Positions 39,601 to 49,355 of a stretch of DNA of 64,000 bases are shown here, in pieces. The DNA lies in NCBI RefSeq assembly GCF_008725655.1, contig NZ_VYXP01000002.1, forward strand, positions 124,001 through 188,000. The letters run 5' to 3'. Position numbers and translations under genes: made by a program. Every line of letters starts with the position of its first letter. The first letter of the stretch is position 1. The notes under the pieces are model-generated. The model saw only the letters and a list, made by a program, of their open reading frames with translations, made no database searches and had not been told where the DNA came from. The stretch is from Marinihelvus fidelis. GTDB lineage: Bacteria; Pseudomonadota; Gammaproteobacteria; Xanthomonadales; SZUA-36.

Positions 39601-39888
39601 ATGATCCGGACGTTCGTGGCTACACTCTTGATTTGCGCGCCGCTGGCGCTGAGCGCCGATGTGCTGATCCTGGACGAAGTCCGCCAGGTCGAGTCCATGG
39701 CACTGCCCATCAACGGCCTGAGCAAGGCCGATGTCGAGGCGAAATTCGGCACCCCCCGCGAAAAGCACAACGCGGTCGGCAACCCGCCCATCACGCGCTG
39801 GGACTATGAAAGCTACAGCGTGTATTTTGAGTACGACCTGGTGTTGTACACCGTGTTACGCCCGGGTGAAGTGATCAACAGCGCCTGA
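39601..39888 (+). CDS. Small exported protein, unknown
   Basis: 95-residue protein with signal peptide (ending LSA-DVLI). The mature part GLSKADVEAKFGTPREKHN...PPITRWDYESYSVYFEYD resembles the BamE/OmlA-like fold (helix-helix-beta, SmpA_OmlA), and similar short proteins are common in Pseudomonas-like genomes without known function. It is between rsgA and the TraB-family gene. Confidence 0.75.
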   Translation: MIRTFVATLLICAPLALSADVLILDEVRQVESMALPINGLSKADVEAKFGTPREKHNAVGNPPITRWDYESYSVYFEYDLVLYTVLRPGEVINSA

Positions 39889-39970
39889 TTCCCCGCCGCG
39901 GCGGAAACTCCCCGCGGCCCGCCATCTGCGGTATCCTGTGCGCCCTTTCTGACCGGCTCAACGGTGCCGT

Positions 39971-41224
39971 TTGACCTTGTCCAGCGAACTCCCCATTTCC
40001 GATGACACGCCCGGCGTGACGGCTTCGCCTGCCGAGGCCGGCCAGCCCCTGCGCGAGATTACCCGCGACGGCGTGCATTACACCCTGCTGGGCACCGCGC
40101 ACGTGTCCCGCGCCAGCGTCGAGGCCGTCCAGGCCATGTCCCGCGACGGCGACTACGACGCCATCGCCGTCGAGCTATGCCCGGCGCGGCTGGAGGCGCT
40201 GGAGGGCCGCCACGGCTGGCGCGACCTGGACCTGTACCGGATCATCCGCGACGGCAAGGCGGGCCTGGTGATGGCCAACCTGGCGCTGTCCGGATACCAG
40301 CGGCGCATCGCCGAGCAGTTCGGCATCGAACCGGGCGCTGAACTGAAGGCCGCGGCCGAAGCCGCGCGCAAGCAGGACATCGAACTTCAGCTGATCGACC
40401 GCGATCTCGCCACCACCCTGAAGCGCACCTACCGCCGGGTGCCGTGGTACAAGCGCCTGTACCTGACCGCCGGCCTGGTGCTGAGCAGCTTTTCCAACGA
40501 GGACATCGACGAGGACTCGATCGAGAAGCTCAAGGAAGGCGACATCCTTGAGTCGACATTTACGGAGTTCGCCGAACAATCGCCGGAAATCTACGAGGCC
40601 CTGATCGCCGAACGCGACCGTTTCATGGCCGCGCGCCTGCGGGCAGACAATGCCGGCGCCGAGGGCCGCCGCGTGCTCGCCGTGGTCGGCGCGGGCCACC
40701 TGGACGGCCTGGCCCGGGCGCTGGAAGGCAGCGACGTGGACCCGGCAGCCGAGGTTGCGACGCTGTCGACACAGCCGCCGAAAGCCCGCTGGCCCAGGTT
40801 CATCCCCTGGGTGATCCTGGCCCTGGTCGCCACCGGCTTCTACCTGGGATTCCGCCAGAGCCCGGCGCTGTTCTGGGAGCTGGTCGTGCTGTGGGTGGCC
40901 ATCAACGGCGGCCTGGCGGCGCTGGGCGCGGCACTGGCCAAGGGCCACCCGCTGACCATCCTCAGCGGCCTGGTGGCCGCGCCGCTGACCTCGCTCAACC
41001 CGATGGTCGCCGCCGGCATGGTCACCGGCCTGGTGCAGTCCTGGGTGCGCAAGCCCACTGGCGCCGACCTGGAGCGTCTGCGCGACGACGCCACCACGCT
41101 GAAAGGCTGGTACGCCAACCCCGCGACCCGTATCCTGCTGGTGTTCTTCCTGTCCAACCTGGGTTCCGCCATTGGCACCTGGGTGGCGGGTTTCCGGATT
41201 TTCGAGAAAGTGACCGGCGCGTGA
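39971..41224 (+). CDS. TraB/PrgY (TIKI-like) family membrane protein
   Basis: 417-residue protein. The N-terminal domain has the TIKI/TraB metalloprotease-like motifs (YTLLGTAHVSRASVEAV; IAVELCPARL; GAGHLDGL with the conserved His), and the C-terminal 150 residues contain several membrane helices (WVILALVATGFYLGF). PrgY, in enterococcal plasmids, limits pheromone activity; the bacterial chromosomal role is unknown. TTG 39971 is the earliest start, a TTG at 39977 is also possible; neither has a clear ribosome-binding site. The stop overlaps dusB by one base. Confidence 0.85.
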   Translation: MTLSSELPISDDTPGVTASPAEAGQPLREITRDGVHYTLLGTAHVSRASVEAVQAMSRDGDYDAIAVELCPARLEALEGRHGWRDLDLYRIIRDGKAGLVMANLALSGYQRRIAEQFGIEPGAELKAAAEAARKQDIELQLIDRDLATTLKRTYRRVPWYKRLYLTAGLVLSSFSNEDIDEDSIEKLKEGDILESTFTEFAEQSPEIYEALIAERDRFMAARLRADNAGAEGRRVLAVVGAGHLDGLARALEGSDVDPAAEVATLSTQPPKARWPRFIPWVILALVATGFYLGFRQSPALFWELVVLWVAINGGLAALGAALAKGHPLTILSGLVAAPLTSLNPMVAAGMVTGLVQSWVRKPTGADLERLRDDATTLKGWYANPATRILLVFFLSNLGSAIGTWVAGFRIFEKVTGA

Positions 41225-42201
41225 TGAAGATCGGCCCCTACCTACTCGACAACGCCCTGGCGCTGGCCCCGATGGCCGGCGTCACCGACCTGCCGTTCCG
41301 CAAACTCTGCCGCGAGCTGGGTGCGGGCTACGTGGTCGGCGAGATGGTTTCGGCCAACCCGGCCCTGCGTGGCACGCGTAAATCCATGCTGCGCTCGCGC
41401 CACGACGACGAGCCGGCGCCGATCGCCGTGCAGATCGCCGGCAGTGACCCGGACTGGATCGCGGACGCGGCCCGCTATAACGTCGACCTTGGCGCCCAGG
41501 TCATCGATATCAACATGGGCTGCCCGGCGAAGAAGGTCTGCAACAAGCTGGCCGGCTCCGCGCTGCTCGAGAACGAGTCGCTGGTGGCCGACATCCTCAC
41601 GGCCGTGGTCGCTGCCGTGGACGTGCCGGTGACGCTGAAGATCCGCACCGGCCCGGACCCGGACCGCCGCAACGGCGTGGCCGTGGCGCGCATTGCCGAG
41701 GACAGCGGCATCGCCGCGCTGGCCGTGCATGGCCGTACCCGCGCGGACCGTTTCAACGGCCACGCCGAGTACGACACCATTGCCGCCATCTGCGCGGCCA
41801 CGCGCCTGCCCGTATGGGCCAACGGCGACATCAACACGCCCGCCGAAGCGCGGCTGGTGCTGAAAGCCACCGGGGCCGACGGCCTGATGCTGGGCCGCGG
41901 CGCGCAGGGCAACCCTTGGCTGTTTCGCGAGATCGGGCATTACCTGGCCACCGGCCAGGAACTGGCGCCGCCCACCGATGCCGAGGTGCACGCGGTGCTG
42001 ACGCGACACCTGCGCGGCCTGCACGCCTTCTACGGCGAGCTGCCGGGCGTGCGCGTGGCCCGCAAGCACATCGGCTGGTACCTGAAGGGCCGGCCCGGCG
42101 GCGACCACCTGCGCAGGCAACTGATGAAGGTGGAGAGCGCCGACGCACAGCTGGCGCTCATCGACGCCCATTTCCAGGCGCGGCTGGACGAAGCCGCCTG
42201 A
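41224..42201 (+). CDS. dusB: tRNA-dihydrouridine synthase B
   Basis: 325-residue FMN enzyme reducing uridine to dihydrouridine in the tRNA D-loop. LAPMAGVTDLPFR (FMN site), the active Cys in NMGCPAKKVCNK (C100), and HGRTRADRFNGHAEY are visible. The ATG overlaps the TraB-family stop (TGATG). The usual downstream fis gene is not present here; an antiporter gene follows. Confidence 0.94.
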   Translation: MKIGPYLLDNALALAPMAGVTDLPFRKLCRELGAGYVVGEMVSANPALRGTRKSMLRSRHDDEPAPIAVQIAGSDPDWIADAARYNVDLGAQVIDINMGCPAKKVCNKLAGSALLENESLVADILTAVVAAVDVPVTLKIRTGPDPDRRNGVAVARIAEDSGIAALAVHGRTRADRFNGHAEYDTIAAICAATRLPVWANGDINTPAEARLVLKATGADGLMLGRGAQGNPWLFREIGHYLATGQELAPPTDAEVHAVLTRHLRGLHAFYGELPGVRVARKHIGWYLKGRPGGDHLRRQLMKVESADAQLALIDAHFQARLDEAA

Positions 42202-42222
42202 CACCACGCAACCGGACAGGAC

Positions 42223-43902
42223 ATGCCGATAAAAACACTGAAAAGCATCCCTACCCTTCTCATTTTCCTGCTACTGACCGTTGCCGCCAGCCCTGTCGCC
42301 GCGGCCACGGACGACCCCGCGCTCTACGGCCGCTGGCTTTCCATTACACCGCCCCTGCTGGCCATCGTCTTCGCACTGGTGTTCAAGCGCGTGATCCCCG
42401 CGCTGTTCCTGGGGTTGTGGCTGGGCGCCTGGCTGGTCCATGACGGCTCGCCGGTGGGACTCTGGTCCGGCCTGCTGGATACCTTCGAGGTGTACGTGAA
42501 GACCGCGCTGGCCGACAGCGACCACGCCGCGGTGATCCTGTTCTCGCTGATGATCGGCGGCATGGTCGGCATCATTTCCCGCAACGGTGGCATGCAGGGC
42601 ATCGTCAACCACATCGTGCGCTGGGCGGACAGCGCCCGGCATTCTTGCATGACCGCCGCGACCATGGGCCTGGCCATCTTCTTCGATGATTACGCCAATA
42701 CGCTGGTGGTGGGCAACGCCATGCGCCCGGTCACGGATGCCATGCGCGTGTCGCGGGAGAAACTCGCCTACATCGTCGATTCCACCGCCGCGCCGATTGC
42801 CTGTATCGCGCTGATCACCACCTGGGTGGGTTACGAGGTGGGCCTGATCGACAGCGCCATCGGCTCGATACCGGGCCTGGATGGCCAGGGCTATTTCGTT
42901 TACCTGGCGACCATTCCGTACAGCTTCTACCCCATTCTCAGCCTGGCCTTCGTGTTCATGGTGGCGTGGAGCGGCCGTGATTTCGGCCCCATGCTGAAGG
43001 CGGAGCGCGCCGCCCGTGCCGGAGAAATCCACGAAGGCGGCCCAACGCGCAAGCACGACACCGACGGCCAGTCGATCCTGCCGGTCAAGGACAAGCCGCA
43101 GCGGGCCATCAATGCGTTGTTGCCCATCGGTGTGCTGATCGTCGCGGTCATGGTTGGTCTGTACGTGACCGGCAGCCGCGCCGTCGAAGGGCCCGATGCG
43201 GGCCTGCGCGACATCATCGGCTCGGCCGATGCCTACCGGGCGCTGATGTGGGCCTCGCTGCTGGGTGTGCTGACGGCGGCGGCGCTGTCGATGTCCCAGC
43301 GCATCCTCGACCTGGAGCAGATTGTCGATGCCTGGTACCGCGGCCTGCGCGCCATGCTCAAGGCCATCATCATCCTGATCCTGGCCTGGTCGCTGGGCCA
43401 GGTGACCGATGTGCTGGGCACGGCCAGCTTCCTGGTCTCCGTACTGGGTGACACCCTGCCCGCGTGGATTATCCCGACGCTGGTGTTCCTGATTGCCGCC
43501 GGCACCGGCTTCGGCACCGGCTCCAGCTGGGGCGCCATGGCCATCCTGATCCCGCTGACCATCCCGCTGACCTGGGCGGTGATGCAGAGCCAGGGCATGG
43601 CGGGGCCCGAGCATATGCATATTCTCTATTCGGCCATTGCCTCGGTGCTGGCCGGCAGTGTCTGGGGCGACCATTGTTCGCCGATATCGGACACCACGAT
43701 CCTGTCGTCACTATCCAGCGGCTGTGACCATGTCGAACACGTGCGCACACAGCTGCCCTACGCGATGCTCGTGGGTGCCGTATCGATCCTGGCTGGCAGC
43801 CTGCCGGTTGCGCTGGGCATGCCCTGGTGGGCCGGCCTGGGCCTGGGCCTGGTGCTGCTGGCCGCGATCCTCCGGCTACTGGGCCGCGACCCGGACGCCT
43901 GA
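42223..43902 (+). CDS. Na+/H+ antiporter, NhaC family
   Basis: 559-residue inner-membrane protein with an N-terminal hydrophobic segment resembling a signal sequence (to ASPVAA) and 11 or more helices. Family marks are ILFSLMIGGMVGII, FFDDYANTLVVGNAMRPV (paired Asp) and GTGFGTGSSWGAMAILIPL. It would exchange sodium or organic cations for protons. A cytoplasmic linker (KHDTDGQSI) lies near residue 290. Confidence 0.87.
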   Translation: MPIKTLKSIPTLLIFLLLTVAASPVAAATDDPALYGRWLSITPPLLAIVFALVFKRVIPALFLGLWLGAWLVHDGSPVGLWSGLLDTFEVYVKTALADSDHAAVILFSLMIGGMVGIISRNGGMQGIVNHIVRWADSARHSCMTAATMGLAIFFDDYANTLVVGNAMRPVTDAMRVSREKLAYIVDSTAAPIACIALITTWVGYEVGLIDSAIGSIPGLDGQGYFVYLATIPYSFYPILSLAFVFMVAWSGRDFGPMLKAERAARAGEIHEGGPTRKHDTDGQSILPVKDKPQRAINALLPIGVLIVAVMVGLYVTGSRAVEGPDAGLRDIIGSADAYRALMWASLLGVLTAAALSMSQRILDLEQIVDAWYRGLRAMLKAIIILILAWSLGQVTDVLGTASFLVSVLGDTLPAWIIPTLVFLIAAGTGFGTGSSWGAMAILIPLTIPLTWAVMQSQGMAGPEHMHILYSAIASVLAGSVWGDHCSPISDTTILSSLSSGCDHVEHVRTQLPYAMLVGAVSILAGSLPVALGMPWWAGLGLGLVLLAAILRLLGRDPDA

Positions 43903-43964
43903 GCGCGCTTGCGAGGGCCCACCGGCTGCTATAGAGTCCGCGCCTCGCCGAAGATCACCCGCTC

Positions 43965-46900
43965 ATGACCACACCACTGCAAGACGCACGCTTCGATGCC
44001 GGCGCCGGCGCCTCGACGACATGGGCCGGTCCGCATGGCAGCGCCCTGGCGCTGGCGTTACTGCGGGCCGCCGCCGGGCACGACGGGCCGGTACTGGTGG
44101 TCACCCGCAGCAGTCACCGCGCCCAGTACCTGCACCGCGACCTGCGACTGCTGGGCGACGGCAGCGTCACCGTGCGCCATTTTCCGGACCGCGAGACCCT
44201 GCCCTTTGACCCGTTCTCGGCTCACCCGGAAATCGTTTCCGAGCGGCTGGCGACGCTGACCGAGATCGCCGCGGCAAAACAGGGCCTGTTGCTGGTGCCG
44301 GCTGCCACCCTGCTGGAGCGCCTGCCGCCCCGGACGCACGTGCTCGGCAACAGCCTGGACCTGCGTCGCGGCCAGAAGCTGGCCATCGAGGCCTTCCGCG
44401 AGCAGATGCTGAACGCCGGCTACAGCGCCGCCGACCAGGTCTACCAGACCGGCCAGTTCGCCGTGCGCGGCTCCGTGCTCGACCTGTTTCCGACCGGCCT
44501 GGACGCGCCAATCCGCATCGACCTGTTCGACGACGAGATCGACAGCATCCGCACCTTCGACCCGGAATCCCAGCGCTCCAGCGGCGAGATGGACGCGCTG
44601 CGCATGCTGCCCGCACGCGAGTATCCGGCCGACGCCGACGCACTGGAATCGTTCCGGCGCGCCTTCCGCAACCGTTTCGCCGTGGACATGACCGGTGTGC
44701 CGCTGTACCGCGACCTGAAATCCGGCGTGCACCCGCAGGGCCTGGAGCAGTACCTGCCGCTGTTCTTTGACGGTACCGAGACGCTGTTCGACTACCTGCC
44801 ATCGGCGCCCCTGGTGGTGGAGGACGCCGGCGCCCGGGACGCGATGCTGGCCTTCGCCAGCCAGACCCGGGAGCGCCATGAACAGCGACGCCACGATGTC
44901 GAGCGCCCGGTGCTCCGTCCCGAAGAACTGTTCCTGGAGCCAACGGATGTCATGGCGCGCCTGGATGAGCGGCCACGGGTCCGGCTGGCGGCCGAGGACA
45001 CCGAGGGCCCGGCGGTGCGCTTTGCCACGACAGCGGCGCCGGCGTTGCCCATTCACGAACGCGGCAAGGACGCCAGCGCCGAGCTATCCGGCTTCATCGA
45101 GCGCTTTCCCGGCCGGGTGATGTTCGCCGCCGATACCGCCGGCCGGCGCGAGGCCATGGCCGAAACGCTGGCCACCTTTAGCGTCCGCCCCACCCGCTTC
45201 GACGACTGGCCGGCCTTCAGCGCCGCCGACGACCGCCTGGGCATCGCGGTGCTGCCGCTGGAAGAGGGCTTTATCGCCGGTGACGACCTGGCGGTACTGA
45301 CCGAAACGCAGCTGTTCACGGGCCGCGCCCGCCGCACCGGCGACGAGCGCCGCAGCGACCGCGACCCAGAGGCCATCATCCGCGACCTCAATGACCTGGA
45401 GGAAGGCGCCCCGGTCGTGCACGAGGAGCATGGTGTGGGTCGCTACCTGGGCCTGCAGACCCTGGCCATCGACGACCGCCCGGCCGAGTTCCTGGCCATT
45501 GGTTACGCCAACGACGACAAGCTGTACGTGCCGGTGACCTCGCTGCACCTGGTCAGCCGCTACACCGGCGCTTCGCAGGACAGCGCGCCGATGCACAAGC
45601 TGGGCGGCGAACAGTGGAGCCGCGCGCGCCGCAAGGCCGCGGAAAAGGTCCGCGACGTGGCCGCCGAACTGCTCGACCTGTACGCCCGCCGCCAGGCCCG
45701 CGAAGGTTTCGCCTTCCCGCTCGACGAGCGCATGTACCAGGAGTTCGCCGCCACCTTCCCGTACGAGGAGACGCCGGACCAGTTGCGCGCCATCGACGCC
45801 ATCCGCGACGACATGCGCTCGCCACGGCCGATGGACCGCGTGGTCTGCGGCGACGTCGGCTTCGGCAAGACCGAGGTCGCGCTACGCGCCGCGTTCATCG
45901 CCGTGCAGGGCGGCAAGCAGGTGGCCGTACTGGCGCCGACCACCCTTCTGGCGCAGCAGCACTACGCCACCTTCGCAGACCGGCTGGCCGACTGGCCGGT
46001 AAAAATCGAGGCCCTGTCCCGGTTCCGCACCGCAAAACAGTCTGACGCCGTGCTCGAGCGACTGTCCCAGGGCAAGGTCGACATCGTCGTCGGCACCCAC
46101 CGGCTGATCCAGCGCGACGTGAAGTTCGACAACCTGGGCCTGGTCATCGTCGACGAGGAGCAGCGCTTTGGCGTGCGCCAGAAGGAGCGCCTGAAGGAAA
46201 TGCGCGCCGAGGTCGACCTGCTGACATTGACCGCCACGCCCATTCCGCGCACGCTGAACATGGCGCTGGCGGGCATCCGCGACCTGTCCATCATCGCCAC
46301 GCCGCCGGCCCGCCGCATCGCCGTCAAGACCATGATCGTGGAATGGGACAAGGCACTGCTGCGCGAGGCCCTGCAGCGCGAAATCCAGCGCGGCGGCCAG
46401 GTGTTCTTCCTGCACAACGAGGTACGCAATATCGAGCGCATCGCCCGCGAGGTCGGTGAACTGGTGCCGGAAGCGCGCGTGCGGGTGGCCCATGGGCAGA
46501 TGCGCGAGCTGGAACTGGAACAGGTGATGCTGGACTTCCACCGCCAGCGCTTCCACGTGCTGGTGTGCACCACGATTATCGAAAACGGCATCGACATCCC
46601 CAGCGCCAACACCATCATCATCAACCGTGCTGATCGTTTTGGGCTGTCGCAACTGCACCAGCTGCGCGGTCGTGTCGGCCGCTCGCACCACCTGGCCTAC
46701 GCCTACCTGGTAACGCCGGACCCGCGCGCGCTGACGGCCGACGCGCGCAAGCGCCTGGACGCCATCGCCTCGCTGGAGGAACTGGGCGCGGGTTTCACGC
46801 TGGCCACCCATGACATGGAGATTCGCGGCGCCGGCGAACTGCTGGGCGAGGACCAGAGCGGCCAGATCCAGCAGGTGGGCTTCAGCCTGTACAGCGAACT

Positions 46901-47408
46901 GCTGGAACGTGCCGTCGACGCCCTGCGCGAGGGCCGCGAGCCGGACCTGGAGTCGGCACGTTCCGACGGCGCCGACGTGGAACTGCACGTTGCCGCGCTG
47001 ATCCCGGAGGACTACCTGGGCGACGTGCATGCCCGCCTGACGCTGTACAAGCGCATCGCCAGCGCCGCCGACGATGCCGAGCTGAGGGAGCTGCAGGTGG
47101 AGATGATCGACCGCTTTGGATTGCTGCCGCAGCCGGTTAAAAACCTGTTCGCCATTGCCACCATGAAGCTCAAGGCGCGCAGCGCCGGGGTCGTACGACT
47201 GGATTTTGGTCCCCGCGGCGGTCGCATCGAGTTCGCCGAGGACGCCGGCGTGGATGTCGACGCGCTGCTTAAGCTGGTGCGGGAGCAGCCCGGCCAGTTC
47301 CGCCTGGGCGGCCCGGAACGGCTGCTGATCACCAGCGAGATCGAGGATGGCGCCAAGCGGGTCGAACGGGCCACGGAATTACTCGGGCTGTTATCAGGGA
47401 AGGACTGA
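43965..47408 (+). CDS. mfd: Transcription-repair coupling factor Mfd
   Basis: 1147-residue translocase that removes stalled RNA polymerase and recruits UvrA. UvrB-like N-terminal domains (FPDRETLPFDPFSAHPEI), RNA polymerase interaction domain (VVHEEHGVGRYLGL), translocase with GDVGFGKTEVALRAAF (around residue 629), DEEQRFGV and TATPIPRTLNMAL, and the C-terminal autoinhibitory domain. Length equals E. coli Mfd. Confidence 0.98.
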   Translation: MTTPLQDARFDAGAGASTTWAGPHGSALALALLRAAAGHDGPVLVVTRSSHRAQYLHRDLRLLGDGSVTVRHFPDRETLPFDPFSAHPEIVSERLATLTEIAAAKQGLLLVPAATLLERLPPRTHVLGNSLDLRRGQKLAIEAFREQMLNAGYSAADQVYQTGQFAVRGSVLDLFPTGLDAPIRIDLFDDEIDSIRTFDPESQRSSGEMDALRMLPAREYPADADALESFRRAFRNRFAVDMTGVPLYRDLKSGVHPQGLEQYLPLFFDGTETLFDYLPSAPLVVEDAGARDAMLAFASQTRERHEQRRHDVERPVLRPEELFLEPTDVMARLDERPRVRLAAEDTEGPAVRFATTAAPALPIHERGKDASAELSGFIERFPGRVMFAADTAGRREAMAETLATFSVRPTRFDDWPAFSAADDRLGIAVLPLEEGFIAGDDLAVLTETQLFTGRARRTGDERRSDRDPEAIIRDLNDLEEGAPVVHEEHGVGRYLGLQTLAIDDRPAEFLAIGYANDDKLYVPVTSLHLVSRYTGASQDSAPMHKLGGEQWSRARRKAAEKVRDVAAELLDLYARRQAREGFAFPLDERMYQEFAATFPYEETPDQLRAIDAIRDDMRSPRPMDRVVCGDVGFGKTEVALRAAFIAVQGGKQVAVLAPTTLLAQQHYATFADRLADWPVKIEALSRFRTAKQSDAVLERLSQGKVDIVVGTHRLIQRDVKFDNLGLVIVDEEQRFGVRQKERLKEMRAEVDLLTLTATPIPRTLNMALAGIRDLSIIATPPARRIAVKTMIVEWDKALLREALQREIQRGGQVFFLHNEVRNIERIAREVGELVPEARVRVAHGQMRELELEQVMLDFHRQRFHVLVCTTIIENGIDIPSANTIIINRADRFGLSQLHQLRGRVGRSHHLAYAYLVTPDPRALTADARKRLDAIASLEELGAGFTLATHDMEIRGAGELLGEDQSGQIQQVGFSLYSELLERAVDALREGREPDLESARSDGADVELHVAALIPEDYLGDVHARLTLYKRIASAADDAELRELQVEMIDRFGLLPQPVKNLFAIATMKLKARSAGVVRLDFGPRGGRIEFAEDAGVDVDALLKLVREQPGQFRLGGPERLLITSEIEDGAKRVERATELLGLLSGKD

Positions 47409-47454
47409 GCGCATCGGCTATAATGCCCGCGCCAGCCGTGTTTGGACCTGATGG

Positions 47455-48228
47455 ATGATCGACCCGCGCTCATTTTGCCGAATGCTAGCGACCCTCGCGG
47501 TCGGCGCCATGGCGTGCGCGCAGGATGCCCATGCGGCGACCGACCTGTACCGGGTGGAACTGCTGGTGTTCCGCCACGGTGGCGGCGTGACCGAGCCTTT
47601 TGACATCGACCGACTGCGTGGCTTCAACGAGGCCTGGCCGCTGGTCATTGATGACACCGGCCAGGCGCCATCGGGCGCGCCCCGGGGCATCGTCACCGAG
47701 GGCACCTTCGCCAACCTGCAGCGCCGGCTGGAACGGCTGGGTGATTACATGCCGCTGGCGGTCTATAGCTGGGAGCAACCGGCCATCGAGTACCAGCCGC
47801 CGGTCCGCATCCACGACGACGACGTCATCATGGACACGCTGTACTTCCCCGCTGAAGCCGCCACCATCGACCTGACATCGGCCGCGCCGTTCCAGGACCA
47901 CCTGGCGCCGCTGTACCGCCTCGATGGCATGGCGCAGCTGCGCCGCAGCCGCTTCCTGCACCTGGAACTGGATATTGAGTGGCGCCAGGACGCACCGGTG
48001 GAGACCAACCTGCCCGCGCCTGGCGACAGCCCGGCCGAGCCCGCCGAAGACGCCGGCATCGATGCCGAGGCCGATACTGAGGCCCTGGCCGATGAAGGAC
48101 CCGCGCCTGACCCATTCAAGGTCCACCGGCTGCGCCAGTCGCGCCAGGTGGTGACCGACACGCTGATCTATTTCGACTCCGACGTCCTGGGCGCGCTCGC
48201 GCGCGTGACTGCCCTGGCCGCCGAGTAA
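47455..48228 (+). CDS. CsiV-like exported protein
   Basis: 257-residue protein with a signal peptide (ending AHA-ATD). The mature start YRVELLVFRHGGG and the later LDIEWRQD...RRLRQSRQV-type segment match CsiV, a periplasmic peptidoglycan-binding protein commonly encoded right after mfd. A Glu/Asp/Ala-rich linker occupies residues 190-215. TATAAT at 47419-47424 may be its own -10. A further ATG (47451) is out of frame. Confidence 0.8.
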   Translation: MIDPRSFCRMLATLAVGAMACAQDAHAATDLYRVELLVFRHGGGVTEPFDIDRLRGFNEAWPLVIDDTGQAPSGAPRGIVTEGTFANLQRRLERLGDYMPLAVYSWEQPAIEYQPPVRIHDDDVIMDTLYFPAEAATIDLTSAAPFQDHLAPLYRLDGMAQLRRSRFLHLELDIEWRQDAPVETNLPAPGDSPAEPAEDAGIDAEADTEALADEGPAPDPFKVHRLRQSRQVVTDTLIYFDSDVLGALARVTALAAE

Positions 48229-48271
48229 TTCACAGCCGAACCCTTAAACCCGCGCGCGAACTGGAAACACC

Positions 48272-48877
48272 ATGACCCGAATTTTCAATCAGTGGCGACC
48301 CCACCCCTGGCATGGCCTGGAACTGGGCCCCAATCCGCCCAGCGTCGTCCATGCCTACATCGAAATCACCCCGTTCGACTTCGTCAAGTACGAGGTGGAC
48401 AAGAAGACCGGCTACATGCGCGTCGACCGGCCGCACCGCACCTCGTCATTGCCGCCGGCGCTGTACGGCTTCATCCCGCGCACCTACTGCGCCGACCGGG
48501 TGCGTAACCTGATGGAAGGCGCCGACCGCGGCGATGGCGACCCGCTGGATATCTGCGTGCTGTCGAGCCGCCGCATCACCCGCGGCGAGATCATCGTTAA
48601 CGCACACGTCGTGGGCGGCATCACCATGCTCGACCACGGCGAGGCCGACGACAAGATCGTCGCGGTGCTGGACAATGATGATGTCTGGGGCTCGGTCGAC
48701 GACATTACCGAGCTGCCGAAATCGCTGGTCGAGCGCCTGCGCCACTATTTCCAGACCTACAAGACCCTGCCCGGTGAACCGGAAAAGGTCCAGGTGGGCG
48801 AAGCCTATGGCGCCGAGCACGCCGCCAAGGTGATTGCCGCGGCCTCGGCCGACTACCAGGACGAATACGGGGGCTGA
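48272..48877 (+). CDS. ppa: Inorganic pyrophosphatase, family I
   Basis: 201-residue cytoplasmic enzyme hydrolysing PPi. Visible are [26 protein letters not shown] and the metal-binding signature [11 protein letters not shown], followed by [13 protein letters not shown]. Slightly longer than the E. coli enzyme (176). Confidence 0.94.
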   Translation: MTRIFNQWRPHPWHGLELGPNPPSVVHAYIEITPFDFVKYEVDKKTGYMRVDRPHRTSSLPPALYGFIPRTYCADRVRNLMEGADRGDGDPLDICVLSSRRITRGEIIVNAHVVGGITMLDHGEADDKIVAVLDNDDVWGSVDDITELPKSLVERLRHYFQTYKTLPGEPEKVQVGEAYGAEHAAKVIAAASADYQDEYGG

Positions 48878-48962
48878 GCCCCCGTTCCGGCCCGCGGATT
48901 GCCCGCGGGCACCGGTTGCCGGTACGCTAGCAGTCCACTTTCGCCCCGGGGAGAGGCGCCGA

Positions 48963-49340
48963 ATGAACTTTGAGAAAACCTCGTTTGCCTTCTTCATCGT
49001 CCTCGCGTTGACGCTGAATTTCGGTTTTTTCATCGGCGATATCGACAACCCCGCGCACCATGACGCCATGGAGCTGGGTGCCGCGCTGGTGGTCAGCATC
49101 ATCGCCACCATCCTCAAGTTCGGTGACCGTTCGAGCATGGGCGCGGTGTTTCTGGCGACCAGCCTGGTCGCCGACCTGCAGCTGCTGCTGGCGGCGATCT
49201 TCTGGGGCCTGGCCATTTCCAACGGTGGCGTGACCCCCGAGGTCGTCGCCCGCGTTGTCTCGCTGTCCGGCGGCGCACTGCTGGCCAACCTGGTGTCCGT
49301 CACGCTGCTGGTCGCCGAAGCCATCGTCTACCGCCGCTGA
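48963..49340 (+). CDS. Four-helix membrane protein, DUF6394-like
   Basis: 125-residue inner-membrane protein with about four helices: FAFFIVLALTLNFGFFIGDIDNPAHH, AALVVSIIATILKFG, ATSLVADLQLLLAAIFW and LVSVTLLVAEAIVYRR. I recognise the pattern as DUF6394, whose members sit next to a TrkA-type channel gene, as here (15 bp). A GGGGAGAGG site precedes ATG 48963. It may be a channel partner; this is inference from position. Confidence 0.75.
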   Translation: MNFEKTSFAFFIVLALTLNFGFFIGDIDNPAHHDAMELGAALVVSIIATILKFGDRSSMGAVFLATSLVADLQLLLAAIFWGLAISNGGVTPEVVARVVSLSGGALLANLVSVTLLVAEAIVYRR

Positions 49341-49355
49341 CGGCCGCGCCGCCGC

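Noticed and set aside
42271-43674. 467-codon antisense ORF opposite the NhaC-type gene
   Set aside because: Shadow of the antiporter; sequence is low-complexity His/Arg/Gly/Gln without domains.
45882-47030. 382-codon ORF opposite mfd
   Set aside because: Antisense shadow of the Mfd translocase domain.
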